A DNA stretch of 64,000 nucleotides from contig JAKAFP010000005.1 of NCBI GenBank assembly GCA_021825925.1, positions 338,661 to 402,660 on the forward strand, in the 5' to 3' direction. Under the pieces are notes generated by a model that was given only the letters and a program-made list of their open reading frames with translations, was not told the origin of the DNA and did not search any database. A program made the translations under genes and the position numbers. This DNA comes from Chloroflexota bacterium (GTDB lineage Bacteria > Chloroflexota > Anaerolineae > Anaerolineales > Anaerolineaceae). This document shows positions 8,262 to 15,340 of this stretch, one piece after another. Every line of letters begins with the position of its first letter. Position 1 is the stretch's first letter.

Positions 8262-9410
8262 TCAATCGCGTGGGTCAAAACCCGGGTTTTCCAATTCCCA
8301 GGTCCGATAAGTATCAGCCATCTGCGAGAAGGTCGCCCATTGTACCTGTCCGCTGGCCACCAGGGGATCAATCACCTCGGTAAGGAATTTATCCAACACC
8401 GCAAACGGGGCGGCGGGGTCGCCGCGAAATTCAGCCGGGTGTATGGTAAAGTGAAAGACATTCACCTCATCAGCTCTGGCGGTTGCCAGCGAATTCATCA
8501 AACTTTGTTCAAGATAGGCAAAATAGGCTTCATCGCCGCCGGCTGCTTCGGATTGTTTGATGGTCATGACGTCTTCGCGGTCAAACTGACCTTCCGGCAG
8601 AAAGATGATCTTGCCCATAGGGTCATGAGTTGAAATGCGCGAGAAATCTTCACCGTTTGTCCCACCGGAAGGACGCCATGGATTGATGCCCTGCAGCGAC
8701 ATATCCGTGGTCTGAGTTTCAGGGCTTTTCCAATCGCTGTTGACCCTTAACCCGGCACAGGCTGCAGCCTGGTAAACACGCGGATAGAGATTCCCCCCAC
8801 TCCAGTAAGTGACTTCATGCACCCCACTGGCCATTTGGATCAGACTGATCTCCTCCCGCATCACCTCACACCATTTATCTACTGAAAGTGTAGCGGATTT
8901 TGTCCCAAGATGGGCGTCTTCATGAAAATGAAGCGCGATCTCAAACCCCATCGCAGCCAGATCCTCCAGAATCGAACTGTTTGAAAAAATAACACTTTCT
9001 GTAAAAGGTGACTGCACCTGAATGGTCATTACGCCGCCGTGAGCCGCCACCATATCAGCCACGGTGCGAATATAGTTGGAGTGCAGTTTGAAAAAAGCAG
9101 GATCCGCATAATCCCCCTTGTTATTGGCAACATACCCCTGCATGGATTCACCAAATGGCTCCACATGCATGCCGATCGAGAAAAGGATCACCGGTGCTGC
9201 CTTTGAAGTCTCGGATTGGGGTTGTTCGGTTACGATTTCAGTGGCGACTTGTGTGCTTTCAACCAGAGTCGGTAATGATTCAGGTGTTTGACCCGTTGGG
9301 TCTGGCGTTTGAACTGTCGAGTCTGGAATTTGCGTTTCGCCTCCCAGAGGTAAATTACATGACACCAATAAAAATGCAAGAAGAATAAGAACCAATGGTA
9401 TTTTTTTCAT
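8262..9410 (-). CDS. Lipoprotein with polysaccharide-deacetylase-like domain
   Basis: A 382-residue exported lipoprotein. The start is the ATG with GGAGG five bases upstream; a TTG four codons earlier overlaps that site and is less likely. The signal peptide MKKIPLVLILLAFLLVSC ends in the lipobox cysteine (residue 18), followed by a Thr/Pro/Glu-rich linker to about residue 75. The remaining domain has features of the NodB/polysaccharide-deacetylase fold: ALHFHEDAHLG, a YWSGGN segment, and a late HFTIHPAEF that may supply metal ligands. A role in trimming surface or environmental polysaccharide is plausible, but substrate and activity are not shown. An inverted repeat (AATGATTA, 9425-9449) lies in its 5' region. 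Confidence 0.65.
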   Translation of the reverse strand: MKKIPLVLILLAFLLVSCNLPLGGETQIPDSTVQTPDPTGQTPESLPTLVESTQVATEIVTEQPQSETSKAAPVILFSIGMHVEPFGESMQGYVANNKGDYADPAFFKLHSNYIRTVADMVAAHGGVMTIQVQSPFTESVIFSNSSILEDLAAMGFEIALHFHEDAHLGTKSATLSVDKWCEVMREEISLIQMASGVHEVTYWSGGNLYPRVYQAAACAGLRVNSDWKSPETQTTDMSLQGINPWRPSGGTNGEDFSRISTHDPMGKIIFLPEGQFDREDVMTIKQSEAAGGDEAYFAYLEQSLMNSLATARADEVNVFHFTIHPAEFRGDPAAPFAVLDKFLTEVIDPLVASGQVQWATFSQMADTYRTWELENPGFDPRD

Positions 9411-9525
9411 AAAAACCTCCAAGGAATGATTACTGATCTCATAATCATTTTATAAGTTATTTGTGAAGTTATTATGAAGGGCATCCAAAAAATGGATAAA
9501 TACGAGAAATCGCCATGCTTGCATT

Positions 9526-9555
9526 TTGTAACCAAGTTACACACTGGATTATAAT
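9526..9555 (+). promoter_or_regulatory. Promoter with dyad for the next lipoprotein gene
   Basis: TTGTAA (9526-9531), an 18-base spacer and a perfect TATAAT (9550-9555). GTAAC-CAA-GTTAC at 9528-9540 is a 5-bp dyad overlapping the -35, a possible operator. Confidence 0.55.
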
Positions 9556-9586
9556 AACCCCACTTAATTATGTTATTGGAGAAAAA

Positions 9587-10324
9587 ATGAAAAGATTTCT
9601 AATGGTTTTATTGATCGCCACCCTGCTGCTCACGGCCTGCGGTGCCAAATCAGACGCCGTTTCAACAGGGTCGGATGACCTGAGCGGAGCACTTAACCTG
9701 TTATTGGGCACCACTGACTCGCCCAGTGTCTTCGATTCTTATCACCTTGAGTTGGTGTTGGATTCCCCACAGGCTAACGACGATTACACTGCCGTGGTGA
9801 ATGAGAAGATCAGCATTTCCGCGGATGTGGCTGGCAAGAACATCCACATTTTACAGATAGACCCCGGTGAAACCACGCCCAAAGAAGGCTACATCATCGG
9901 TGATACCGAAAAAGAATACAAACTGGTGGACGGCGCCTGGCAGGAAATGATGGGACAGATTGCCCTGGGTTGGGCCATGTGGCCGATGCAGGTGGTCATG
10001 CCCTACGCGTATACGACTTCTGTTTATGCCGGCAAACTGGGCACTGAAGAGGTGGATGGCCGCAAGGCAGTGGCTTATGAACTGGACACCGCCAAAGCCG
10101 ACCCTGCCGTCCTGGCAGGCATGGAGGCTTTTGGACTCGGAAAATTTACCGGCACCGGCAAGGTGTGGATAGACAAGGAAACCGGCGCACTGCTCAAATT
10201 GCAGCTTGATTACACCGAAGACGTTTTCAATGCAGACGCAAGCGCTGTGGTTGCACCCGGAACCGGCTCCATCACCATGGAAGTCACAAAGGTCGGTCAG
10301 GTGACGGTCACCTCACCTCATTAA
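9587..10324 (+). CDS. Lipoprotein of unknown function, LolA/LppX-like
   Basis: 245 residues. The ATG preceded by GGAG is chosen over an upstream in-frame start because it begins a clean lipoprotein signal, MKRFLMVLLIATLLLTAC. The mature part is a beta-rich domain of repeated strands ending in a typical lipoprotein-sorting-like pattern (GKVWIDKETGALLKLQLDYTE). Such domains carry lipids or hydrophobic ligands in LolA/LprG/LppX families, but I can only see the general pattern. It is a single-gene transcript with its own promoter and a strong terminator. Confidence 0.7.
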   Translation: MKRFLMVLLIATLLLTACGAKSDAVSTGSDDLSGALNLLLGTTDSPSVFDSYHLELVLDSPQANDDYTAVVNEKISISADVAGKNIHILQIDPGETTPKEGYIIGDTEKEYKLVDGAWQEMMGQIALGWAMWPMQVVMPYAYTTSVYAGKLGTEEVDGRKAVAYELDTAKADPAVLAGMEAFGLGKFTGTGKVWIDKETGALLKLQLDYTEDVFNADASAVVAPGTGSITMEVTKVGQVTVTSPH

Positions 10325-10341
10325 TCAATATCCGATTTTGC

Positions 10342-10376
10342 AAAACTCCGATTTCAAAAAAAGAAATCGGAGTTTT
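10342..10376 (+). terminator. Intrinsic terminator of the LolA-like gene
   Basis: A 14-bp perfect stem AAAACTCCGATTTC around an all-A loop of seven, followed by TTATTT. Confidence 0.85.
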
Positions 10377-10391
10377 TTATTTAATTGGCAT

Positions 10392-10550
10392 TATAATATT
10401 GACAAGCAACCAGGAGTTTTCTGAATGACGACTGATATCCTCTAAAATCCAACCTTTTTTCGGGCAACCTTATCGGTCGCGGAGCACGCTCCGCACAGTT
10501 ACTTTTTAACTATTTCACCGAGGGCATTTGCCCCCGGTTTTCGTTTTTAA
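10392..10550 (+). promoter_or_regulatory. Leader with putative attenuator for the ABC-F gene
   Basis: After a TATAAT (10392-10397) the leader contains a six-codon ORF with its own ribosome site, then a GC-rich hairpin (GCGGAGC-AC-GCTCCGC, 10479-10494) and a second hairpin (10517-10538, ACCGaGGGC/GCCCcCGGT, one mismatch) followed by TTTTCGTTTTT, which looks like an intrinsic terminator 27 bases before the abcF start. This arrangement is the one known for antibiotic-induced ABC-F and methyltransferase genes, where ribosome stalling on the leader peptide prevents termination. The alternative pairing needed for antitermination was not worked out. Confidence 0.55.
10425..10445 (+). CDS. Leader peptide MTTDIL upstream of abcF
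   Basis: ATG ACG ACT GAT ATC CTC TAA, preceded by CAGGAG nine bases upstream. It is too short for a stable product, and its position before two hairpins suggests a regulatory role as a stalling peptide. Coding status is inferred from the ribosome site only. Confidence 0.4.
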   Translation: MTTDIL

Positions 10551-10564
10551 AGGTCAGGTCATTC

Positions 10565-12193
10565 ATGCTTGTGGTTCATCATCTTTCAAAATCCTTCGGG
10601 ATCACACCCGTTTTAACTGATATATCCTTTGCCATTAACCCCGGTGAGAAGATCGCACTGGTCGGACCCAATGGCTGCGGCAAGACCACCTTGCTGCGCA
10701 TCCTTGCCGGCCAGGATCGAAGCGATTCCGGCAATGTTCAATTTAACCCGCCCGATCTAAGCGTGGGCTACCTGCCTCAGGGCGGAAGTTTCAATGCGGA
10801 AGATACTTTCGCTGATTTCATCCGTCGCGCTGAGGGAGATCTGCCAGGGTTGTCTTTGCAGCTTGAAGGCCTGGCCGGGCAGTTGATGCGCTCCCCTCAG
10901 AGTATCGCCTTGCAAAGGCAGTACGATACTGTTCTGGCACAAATAGAGGAGCGTTCCAGCTCCGCGACCAGCGCGCCAGCCGTGCTGGCTTCGCTTGGGT
11001 TGGACCAACTGCCCGGCAAGCTTCCGCTTTCAGCGCTCAGCGGCGGACAGAAAACCAGACTGGGGCTGGCTGGCATCCTGCTCGCCAATCCAAAACTGCT
11101 CCTTCTGGACGAACCCACCAACCATCTCGATTTCGAAATGCTGGAGTGGCTTGAAACCTGGCTGCTGCATTCGCGCTGCGCAGTGCTGGTCGTCTCTCAC
11201 GACCGCGCTTTTCTGGATAACGTCGCCCACACCATCCTCGAGTTGGATCCTGCCACCCACACCCTAAAATCTTATCCTGGCAATTACAGCGAATACCTCG
11301 AACAAAAGCAGGCAGAGCAGAAAAAACAATGGGACGAATATCGCGACCAGGAGACGGAAATCCGCCGTATGAAACAGGATATCACCAGAACCAAACAGCA
11401 ATCTCTGCACGTAGAACTTACCACCACGCCCCGTCAACCTGGAGTCCGCCGCATTGCAAAAAAAGTGGCAAAAAAAGCCCTGTCGCGTGAAAAAAAGCTG
11501 GATCGTTACATTGAATCCGAAGACCGTGTCGAAAAACCACATGAGTCATGGCAGATGAAAATGGATTTTGCCTCAACGCCTGAAAGCGGCCGGGATGTGT
11601 TGATCCTTGAGGATCTATCCATTGGCTATGGCCAGACGGTCATTCTAAGCGGGCTGAACGCCGTGCTTCGTTACGGTGAACGTGCTGCACTGGTGGGTCC
11701 CAACGGGTGCGGCAAGACCACCCTGCTGCGTACGGCCGCCGGCATTCTGGCGGTGCTGGGCGGGCGCTGCCGTCTGGGCGCCAACGTCATCCCAGGCTAT
11801 ATCACTCAAGAGCAGGAAGACCTGGTTTCAGGGTTAAATGCCTTGACCACCTTTCAACGCAGTGCCAGCCTCAACGAGACGGAATCACGCGCCTTTTTAC
11901 ACAAATACCTCTTCAGTGGGGATGAAGTCTTCACCTCCGTGGGCAGCCTTTCTTACGGGCAACGCGCCCGATTGGCGCTGGCCTGCCTGGTGGCACGCGG
12001 CTGTAATTTCCTGCTTTTGGATGAACCTCTCAACCATCTTGATCTGCCCTCACGTGCCCAGTTTGAACAAGCACTGGCTGATTTTGAAGGCACCATCCTC
12101 ACCGTGGTGCACGATCGTTATTTCATCGAACGTTATGCCACCCATGTGTGGCAGATCCAGGAAAAAGAACTCAAAACACTAAAGATGCAATAA
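10565..12193 (+). CDS. ABC-F family ATPase, ribosome-protection type
   Basis: A soluble protein with two ABC ATPase domains and no membrane segments, 542 residues. Walker A sites are GPNGCGKTT at about 34-42 and 378-386; Walker B/signature pairs are LSGGQ with LLLDEPTNHLD, and SYGQ with LLLDEPLNHLD. A charged linker with many Lys/Arg (about 255-325; RRIAKKVAKKALSREKKLDR) joins them, as in ABC-F proteins that enter the ribosomal E site. Members either assist translation or dislodge antibiotics (macrolides, lincosamides, pleuromutilins). The linker and the leader attenuator favour an antibiotic-protection role, but the drug class is not readable. Single-gene transcript. Confidence 0.88.
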   Translation: MLVVHHLSKSFGITPVLTDISFAINPGEKIALVGPNGCGKTTLLRILAGQDRSDSGNVQFNPPDLSVGYLPQGGSFNAEDTFADFIRRAEGDLPGLSLQLEGLAGQLMRSPQSIALQRQYDTVLAQIEERSSSATSAPAVLASLGLDQLPGKLPLSALSGGQKTRLGLAGILLANPKLLLLDEPTNHLDFEMLEWLETWLLHSRCAVLVVSHDRAFLDNVAHTILELDPATHTLKSYPGNYSEYLEQKQAEQKKQWDEYRDQETEIRRMKQDITRTKQQSLHVELTTTPRQPGVRRIAKKVAKKALSREKKLDRYIESEDRVEKPHESWQMKMDFASTPESGRDVLILEDLSIGYGQTVILSGLNAVLRYGERAALVGPNGCGKTTLLRTAAGILAVLGGRCRLGANVIPGYITQEQEDLVSGLNALTTFQRSASLNETESRAFLHKYLFSGDEVFTSVGSLSYGQRARLALACLVARGCNFLLLDEPLNHLDLPSRAQFEQALADFEGTILTVVHDRYFIERYATHVWQIQEKELKTLKMQ

Positions 12194-12236
12194 TGGCAGC
12201 GGTGCTAAATTGGAACACATTCGTTTACATAACATA

Positions 12237-12265
12237 TTGAAAAGGACTTTTAAACGTAATATAGT
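12237..12265 (+). promoter_or_regulatory. Promoter for the surface protein gene
   Basis: TTGAAA at 12237-12242, a 17-base spacer and TATAGT at 12260-12265, 34 bases before the start codon. Confidence 0.5.
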
Positions 12266-12298
12266 GAATAAATACTAAATCTACTCGGAGGGAAAAAG

Positions 12299-13231
12299 AT
12301 GAAACATAACTTCGTTTATTCGTTGTTTGTTGCTCTAATCATCGCTGCCTTCCCCATGGTTAAAACTTCCGCTGTTTCAGGTTCCGGTGTATGGACGACT
12401 CCATCCTCAGGTCTTCCAGGTCAGGAATTGATCATTAACATTTCAGGTATGGTGGCAGGGGCCACATGCAGTGTATCTTTTGGATATATTGACCTGGCTC
12501 CTGTCACTCTCGATTCAAGTGGAAATGGCTCGATCGTCATGACCGTACCTGCCACAGCTGCGGGCACGTATTCGATCATGGTGAGTTGTCCATCTACATT
12601 TGGAACGGTCGAGGAACTTGCGTCATTCACGGTACTCCGTCAATTTTCCCTTTCTCCTATAGACGGAAAACCAGGGGACACCATCAGTCTTTCTGCGATC
12701 AACTTTACTGGCGGTAGTGAGTGTGTGGTTTCAATGGCTGGTGCCAGTGGTTCTGTTACTGGCTTCACAATTGCGTCTGATGGAGAAGCTTATTCCTCAT
12801 TTAAGATTCCTAATATTTCGACATCAGGTGATTATGCTGTCACAATGGATTGTTCGGATGGCTTGAATGAAAGTGCCAACCTTCATGTCACAGTCTCCAA
12901 AACAATCACAAAAAACTCCACAGCACTCCCAAAGATACCAACCTCGACTCCTAAACCTACATCGGTAATAACCAAGATCAGTATTACGAATACCCCGTTG
13001 ATCAAGATCAATCAACCTGCGGGCAATACAAACAAACCAACAAATACACCCTTGATCACTTTTTCAGGTAACACAGCAGCTGCACCATCTTCAGAGACGA
13101 ATCAATCCACTGCAATGCCAACAGCCACATCACCATTTGTTGGACTTCCAATCGTCACCTGGATCATCGTGATCGGTCTGCTTGTAGTGATTTTGATCTT
13201 GTTGGTCCTGTTGCTCAAAAGGAAAAAATAA
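12299..13231 (+). CDS. Surface-anchored protein with Ig-like repeats
   Basis: 310 residues with a Sec signal peptide (about 1-26), two beta-sandwich repeats (about 28-112 and 115-200; both contain a PG.....I..... G pattern and paired cysteines), a Thr/Pro/Asn-rich stalk (about 200-280), a transmembrane helix (about 283-305) and a KRKK tail. This is the layout of a membrane- or wall-anchored surface protein. The motif before the helix is GLPIVTW, which is not LPXTG, so sorting by a sortase is unproven. The ATG has GGAGGG upstream. Function is not recognisable; adhesion or cell-envelope structure would fit. Confidence 0.75.
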   Translation: MKHNFVYSLFVALIIAAFPMVKTSAVSGSGVWTTPSSGLPGQELIINISGMVAGATCSVSFGYIDLAPVTLDSSGNGSIVMTVPATAAGTYSIMVSCPSTFGTVEELASFTVLRQFSLSPIDGKPGDTISLSAINFTGGSECVVSMAGASGSVTGFTIASDGEAYSSFKIPNISTSGDYAVTMDCSDGLNESANLHVTVSKTITKNSTALPKIPTSTPKPTSVITKISITNTPLIKINQPAGNTNKPTNTPLITFSGNTAAAPSSETNQSTAMPTATSPFVGLPIVTWIIVIGLLVVILILLVLLLKRKK

Positions 13232-13340
13232 TCAAGATTAAAACAAGAGCTTGAGTTTTTTCACCTGTGTTTTTGGTAATTGTAATATTAACTTATTTAT
13301 GATAATTTAGATATATAATATCATAAAATAAGGAGTTCCT

Positions 13341-14087
13341 ATGACTGTTCAACTTGGCGCTTTGGCGCCTGACTTCACCTTACCCAGCCAACTTGGCAAA
13401 AAGATCACCCTCAGCGACCTGCGCGGAAAGAACGTGGTGCTGGCTTTTTATCCCCTGGCCTGGACACCCGTCTGCACTCTGCAAATTCCCCTCTACGAAG
13501 CCGAGATGGAAAAATTCGTCGCCCTCGACACGCAGATCCTTTCGATCAGCGTGGATTCAGCCGACTGCCTGCGCGCCTGGGCCGAGAGCCTGGGCGGCAT
13601 TCACTACCCGATGCTCAGCGATTTTTGGCCGCATGGCGCAGTCGCACAGCTCTATGGGGTGCTGCAAGCCGACGGAAGGAGTGAACGCGCCCTCTTCGTC
13701 ATAGACAAGCAGGGCATCGTGCGTTACATAGACATTCACGATATTCACGACCAGCCCTCCAACGAGGTGTTGCGCAAGGCCATCCGCGAGATTGACCCCG
13801 AAATCCGTGACCGCCCTGAACTGCCCGACCCCAAACCGGCAGCGCTTCCCCATGGTGGTATCGTGATGTACTGTACAGCCTGGTGCCCGGATTGCAAACG
13901 TGCGCGTAAATGGCTGGCTGATAATAAGATCCCCTATACCGAAGTGGATATCACCACCACACCTGGTGCAGCCCAGCAGGTTGAACAATGGGCCAACGGC
14001 AACCGCACCACCCCCACGTTTGATATTGACGGCACCATCGTCGTGGACTACGACCTTCCGCGGTTAAAGGAAGTGTTGAAGATGTGA
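13341..14087 (+). CDS. Peroxiredoxin-glutaredoxin fusion
   Basis: 248 residues. The N-terminal AhpC/TSA-type domain (about 1-150) has the peroxidatic cysteine Cys45 in [11 protein letters not shown], with Thr42 two positions before Pro43-Val44-Cys45 (TxxC). The C-terminal glutaredoxin-like domain (about 172-248) has CPDC (Cys182, Cys185), an extra Cys178 in YCTAWCPDC, and the cis-proline loop TTPTF. Such hybrids reduce hydroperoxides with the fused redoxin as reductant. Cys76 could serve as a resolving cysteine. AAGGAG lies before the start. Located with no redox neighbours; cytoplasmic antioxidant role is inferred. Confidence 0.88.
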   Translation: MTVQLGALAPDFTLPSQLGKKITLSDLRGKNVVLAFYPLAWTPVCTLQIPLYEAEMEKFVALDTQILSISVDSADCLRAWAESLGGIHYPMLSDFWPHGAVAQLYGVLQADGRSERALFVIDKQGIVRYIDIHDIHDQPSNEVLRKAIREIDPEIRDRPELPDPKPAALPHGGIVMYCTAWCPDCKRARKWLADNKIPYTEVDITTTPGAAQQVEQWANGNRTTPTFDIDGTIVVDYDLPRLKEVLKM

Positions 14088-14113
14088 GATTCATTGGAAG
14101 AAGTTCGCTCACA

Positions 14114-14146
14114 TCAAAGCCCTTAATAGTTGATTAAGGGCTTTGA
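14114..14146 (+). terminator. Terminator after the peroxiredoxin fusion gene
   Basis: A perfect 14-bp stem TCAAAGCCCTTAAT around AGTTG, followed by TTATTAAG. Confidence 0.75.
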
Positions 14147-14210
14147 TTATTAAGAGATAAAGTGATAGTAGGTAAGGAAACCATCCAGATTAAGGATACT
14201 GATAATATGC

Positions 14211-14244
14211 TATAATGTAATGCAATAGCAATACATTAGCAATA
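14211..14244 (+). promoter_or_regulatory. Promoter and operator of the DinJ/YafQ module
   Basis: TATAAT at 14211-14216 overlaps a dyad, ATGTAATGC (14215-14223) and GCAATACAT (14228-14236), with one mismatch. GCAATA occurs three times (14222, 14228, 14239). The position over the start region fits autorepression by the antitoxin complex. Confidence 0.55.
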
Positions 14245-14263
14245 CAAAAGAATGAGAGTTAGA

Positions 14264-14524
14264 ATGAATAAAACAGCCACAGTTTCCGTGAGAGTAAAAC
14301 CCGAAATAAAAACCCGTGCAGAAGATGTGTTTGAAAAATTGGGGATAACCCCCACTGACGCGATTACTATGTTCTATAGCCAGGTCAGTCTCAGACAGGG
14401 AATACCGTTTCCAGTGGAAATTCCCAATCCAGTAACCATGAAAACAATTGCTGATGCCGACGCTGGAAAAGACCTTTATAAAGTGAATAATGTTGATGAT
14501 CTTTTTTACGAGATCGGCATTTAA
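14264..14524 (+). CDS. dinJ: DinJ/RelB-type antitoxin
   Basis: 86 residues from the ATG with GAGAG upstream (an in-frame ATG four codons earlier lacks a site). The N-terminal ribbon-helix-helix pattern TATVSVRVKPEIKTRAEDVFEKLGITPTDAITMFYSQV is characteristic of DinJ/RelB (given here in part: KTRAEDVFEKLG, TPTDAITMF). The tail would bind the toxin. It precedes a YafQ-type toxin by three bases, the standard gene order. Confidence 0.9.
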   Translation: MNKTATVSVRVKPEIKTRAEDVFEKLGITPTDAITMFYSQVSLRQGIPFPVEIPNPVTMKTIADADAGKDLYKVNNVDDLFYEIGI

Positions 14525-14527
14525 ATC

Positions 14528-14797
14528 ATGCGCTCAATTGTTTATACAGGGCGGTTTAAAAAAGATCTTAAGCGCATGATAAAACAAGGTGCAGACAAGA
14601 TGTTGCTGCATGAGGTGCTGATAACACTCCAACAAGGCAAGCCGCTTGATCCCAAATATGATGATCATCCGCTGCACGGAAAATTAGGAGGGAAAAGAGA
14701 TTGCCACATTACACCGGATTGGGTGTTAATCTACGCTATTGATAAAAGCGATTTGATACTCTATCGCACTGGAACACATTCAGATCTCTTCAATTAG
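14528..14797 (+). CDS. yafQ: YafQ-type mRNA endonuclease toxin
   Basis: 89 residues. All residues known to matter in E. coli YafQ can be placed: His50, His60, Asp64, Trp65, Arg80, His84 and Phe88, in HPLHGKLGG, CHITPDW and YRTGTHSDLF. Such toxins cut in-frame codons of translated mRNA on the ribosome. It is co-transcribed with the antitoxin, and the intact catalytic set suggests an active toxin. Confidence 0.92.
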   Translation: MRSIVYTGRFKKDLKRMIKQGADKMLLHEVLITLQQGKPLDPKYDDHPLHGKLGGKRDCHITPDWVLIYAIDKSDLILYRTGTHSDLFN

Positions 14798-14820
14798 AAA
14801 AAATCCACACACGAAAATCA

Positions 14821-14854
14821 GAACCCCGCGGTTTTAAACCAACCAGCAGGGTTC
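14821..14854. terminator. Hairpin between convergent yafQ and cupin genes
   Basis: GAACCCCGC pairs with GCAGGGTTC (one wobble) around a 16-base loop that itself contains GGTTTTAAACC. It could serve both converging transcripts; T tracts are short. Confidence 0.45.
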
Positions 14855-14887
14855 TTGCTCTACAAAAATTTTTATTGAAGTTAAGAA

Positions 14888-15328
14888 TTAATCGTTATTC
14901 CACTCGCCGGGTTGCTCGCGGAAAGCAGCCCTGATCAGCACCTGCTTTTGATCCTCATCCAGAGCGCAGTAATCCGTGTTGGCGAGACCGGTGTTGCGGT
15001 TCTCAACCAGCAGAATGGTGGCATTGTGGCTGAGAACGCAGCAATGCCAGGCGTTCTTACGCACATTATATAATTTGCAGGGTTCCATCACGATAGGCGT
15101 CAGCTCTTCCACAGATTCGTCACCCGTACCCATATAGAGGATAGCCTTGCCAGCCAACAGAACAAACACCTCATCTGTTTCGACGTGTCTTTCAACCCGG
15201 TTGATGTTGCGCGGGATCAACTCATCAATATAGCGCAGAAATGCCACCCGCCAGGTACCAAAATCAATCAGCGGAAGATAGCCAATACCGTCAAATTCCT
15301 TAATTTCCAACAGACTCTCATCCATCAT
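14888..15328 (-). CDS. Small cupin-fold protein
   Basis: 146 residues with a single cupin barrel (about 25-115). The first motif is partly visible as RHVETDEVFVLLAGKAILYMG and the second as KNAWHCCVLSHNATILLVEN; the His/Glu pattern is incomplete, so metal binding is uncertain. Cupins of this size include sugar isomerases and binding proteins. It is the last gene of the leftward polysaccharide/phosphorylase cluster, 12 bases after the GH94 gene, so a role in carbohydrate metabolism is inferred from context only. Confidence 0.7.
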   Translation of the reverse strand: MMDESLLEIKEFDGIGYLPLIDFGTWRVAFLRYIDELIPRNINRVERHVETDEVFVLLAGKAILYMGTGDESVEELTPIVMEPCKLYNVRKNAWHCCVLSHNATILLVENRNTGLANTDYCALDEDQKQVLIRAAFREQPGEWNND

Positions 15329-15340
15329 GTAATGCCTCTT

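Noticed and set aside
12299..13231. LPXTG-type sorting signal in the surface protein
   Set aside because: The layout (motif, hydrophobic helix, KRKK) is suggestive, but the residues are GLPIVTW, which do not match LPXTG or close variants.
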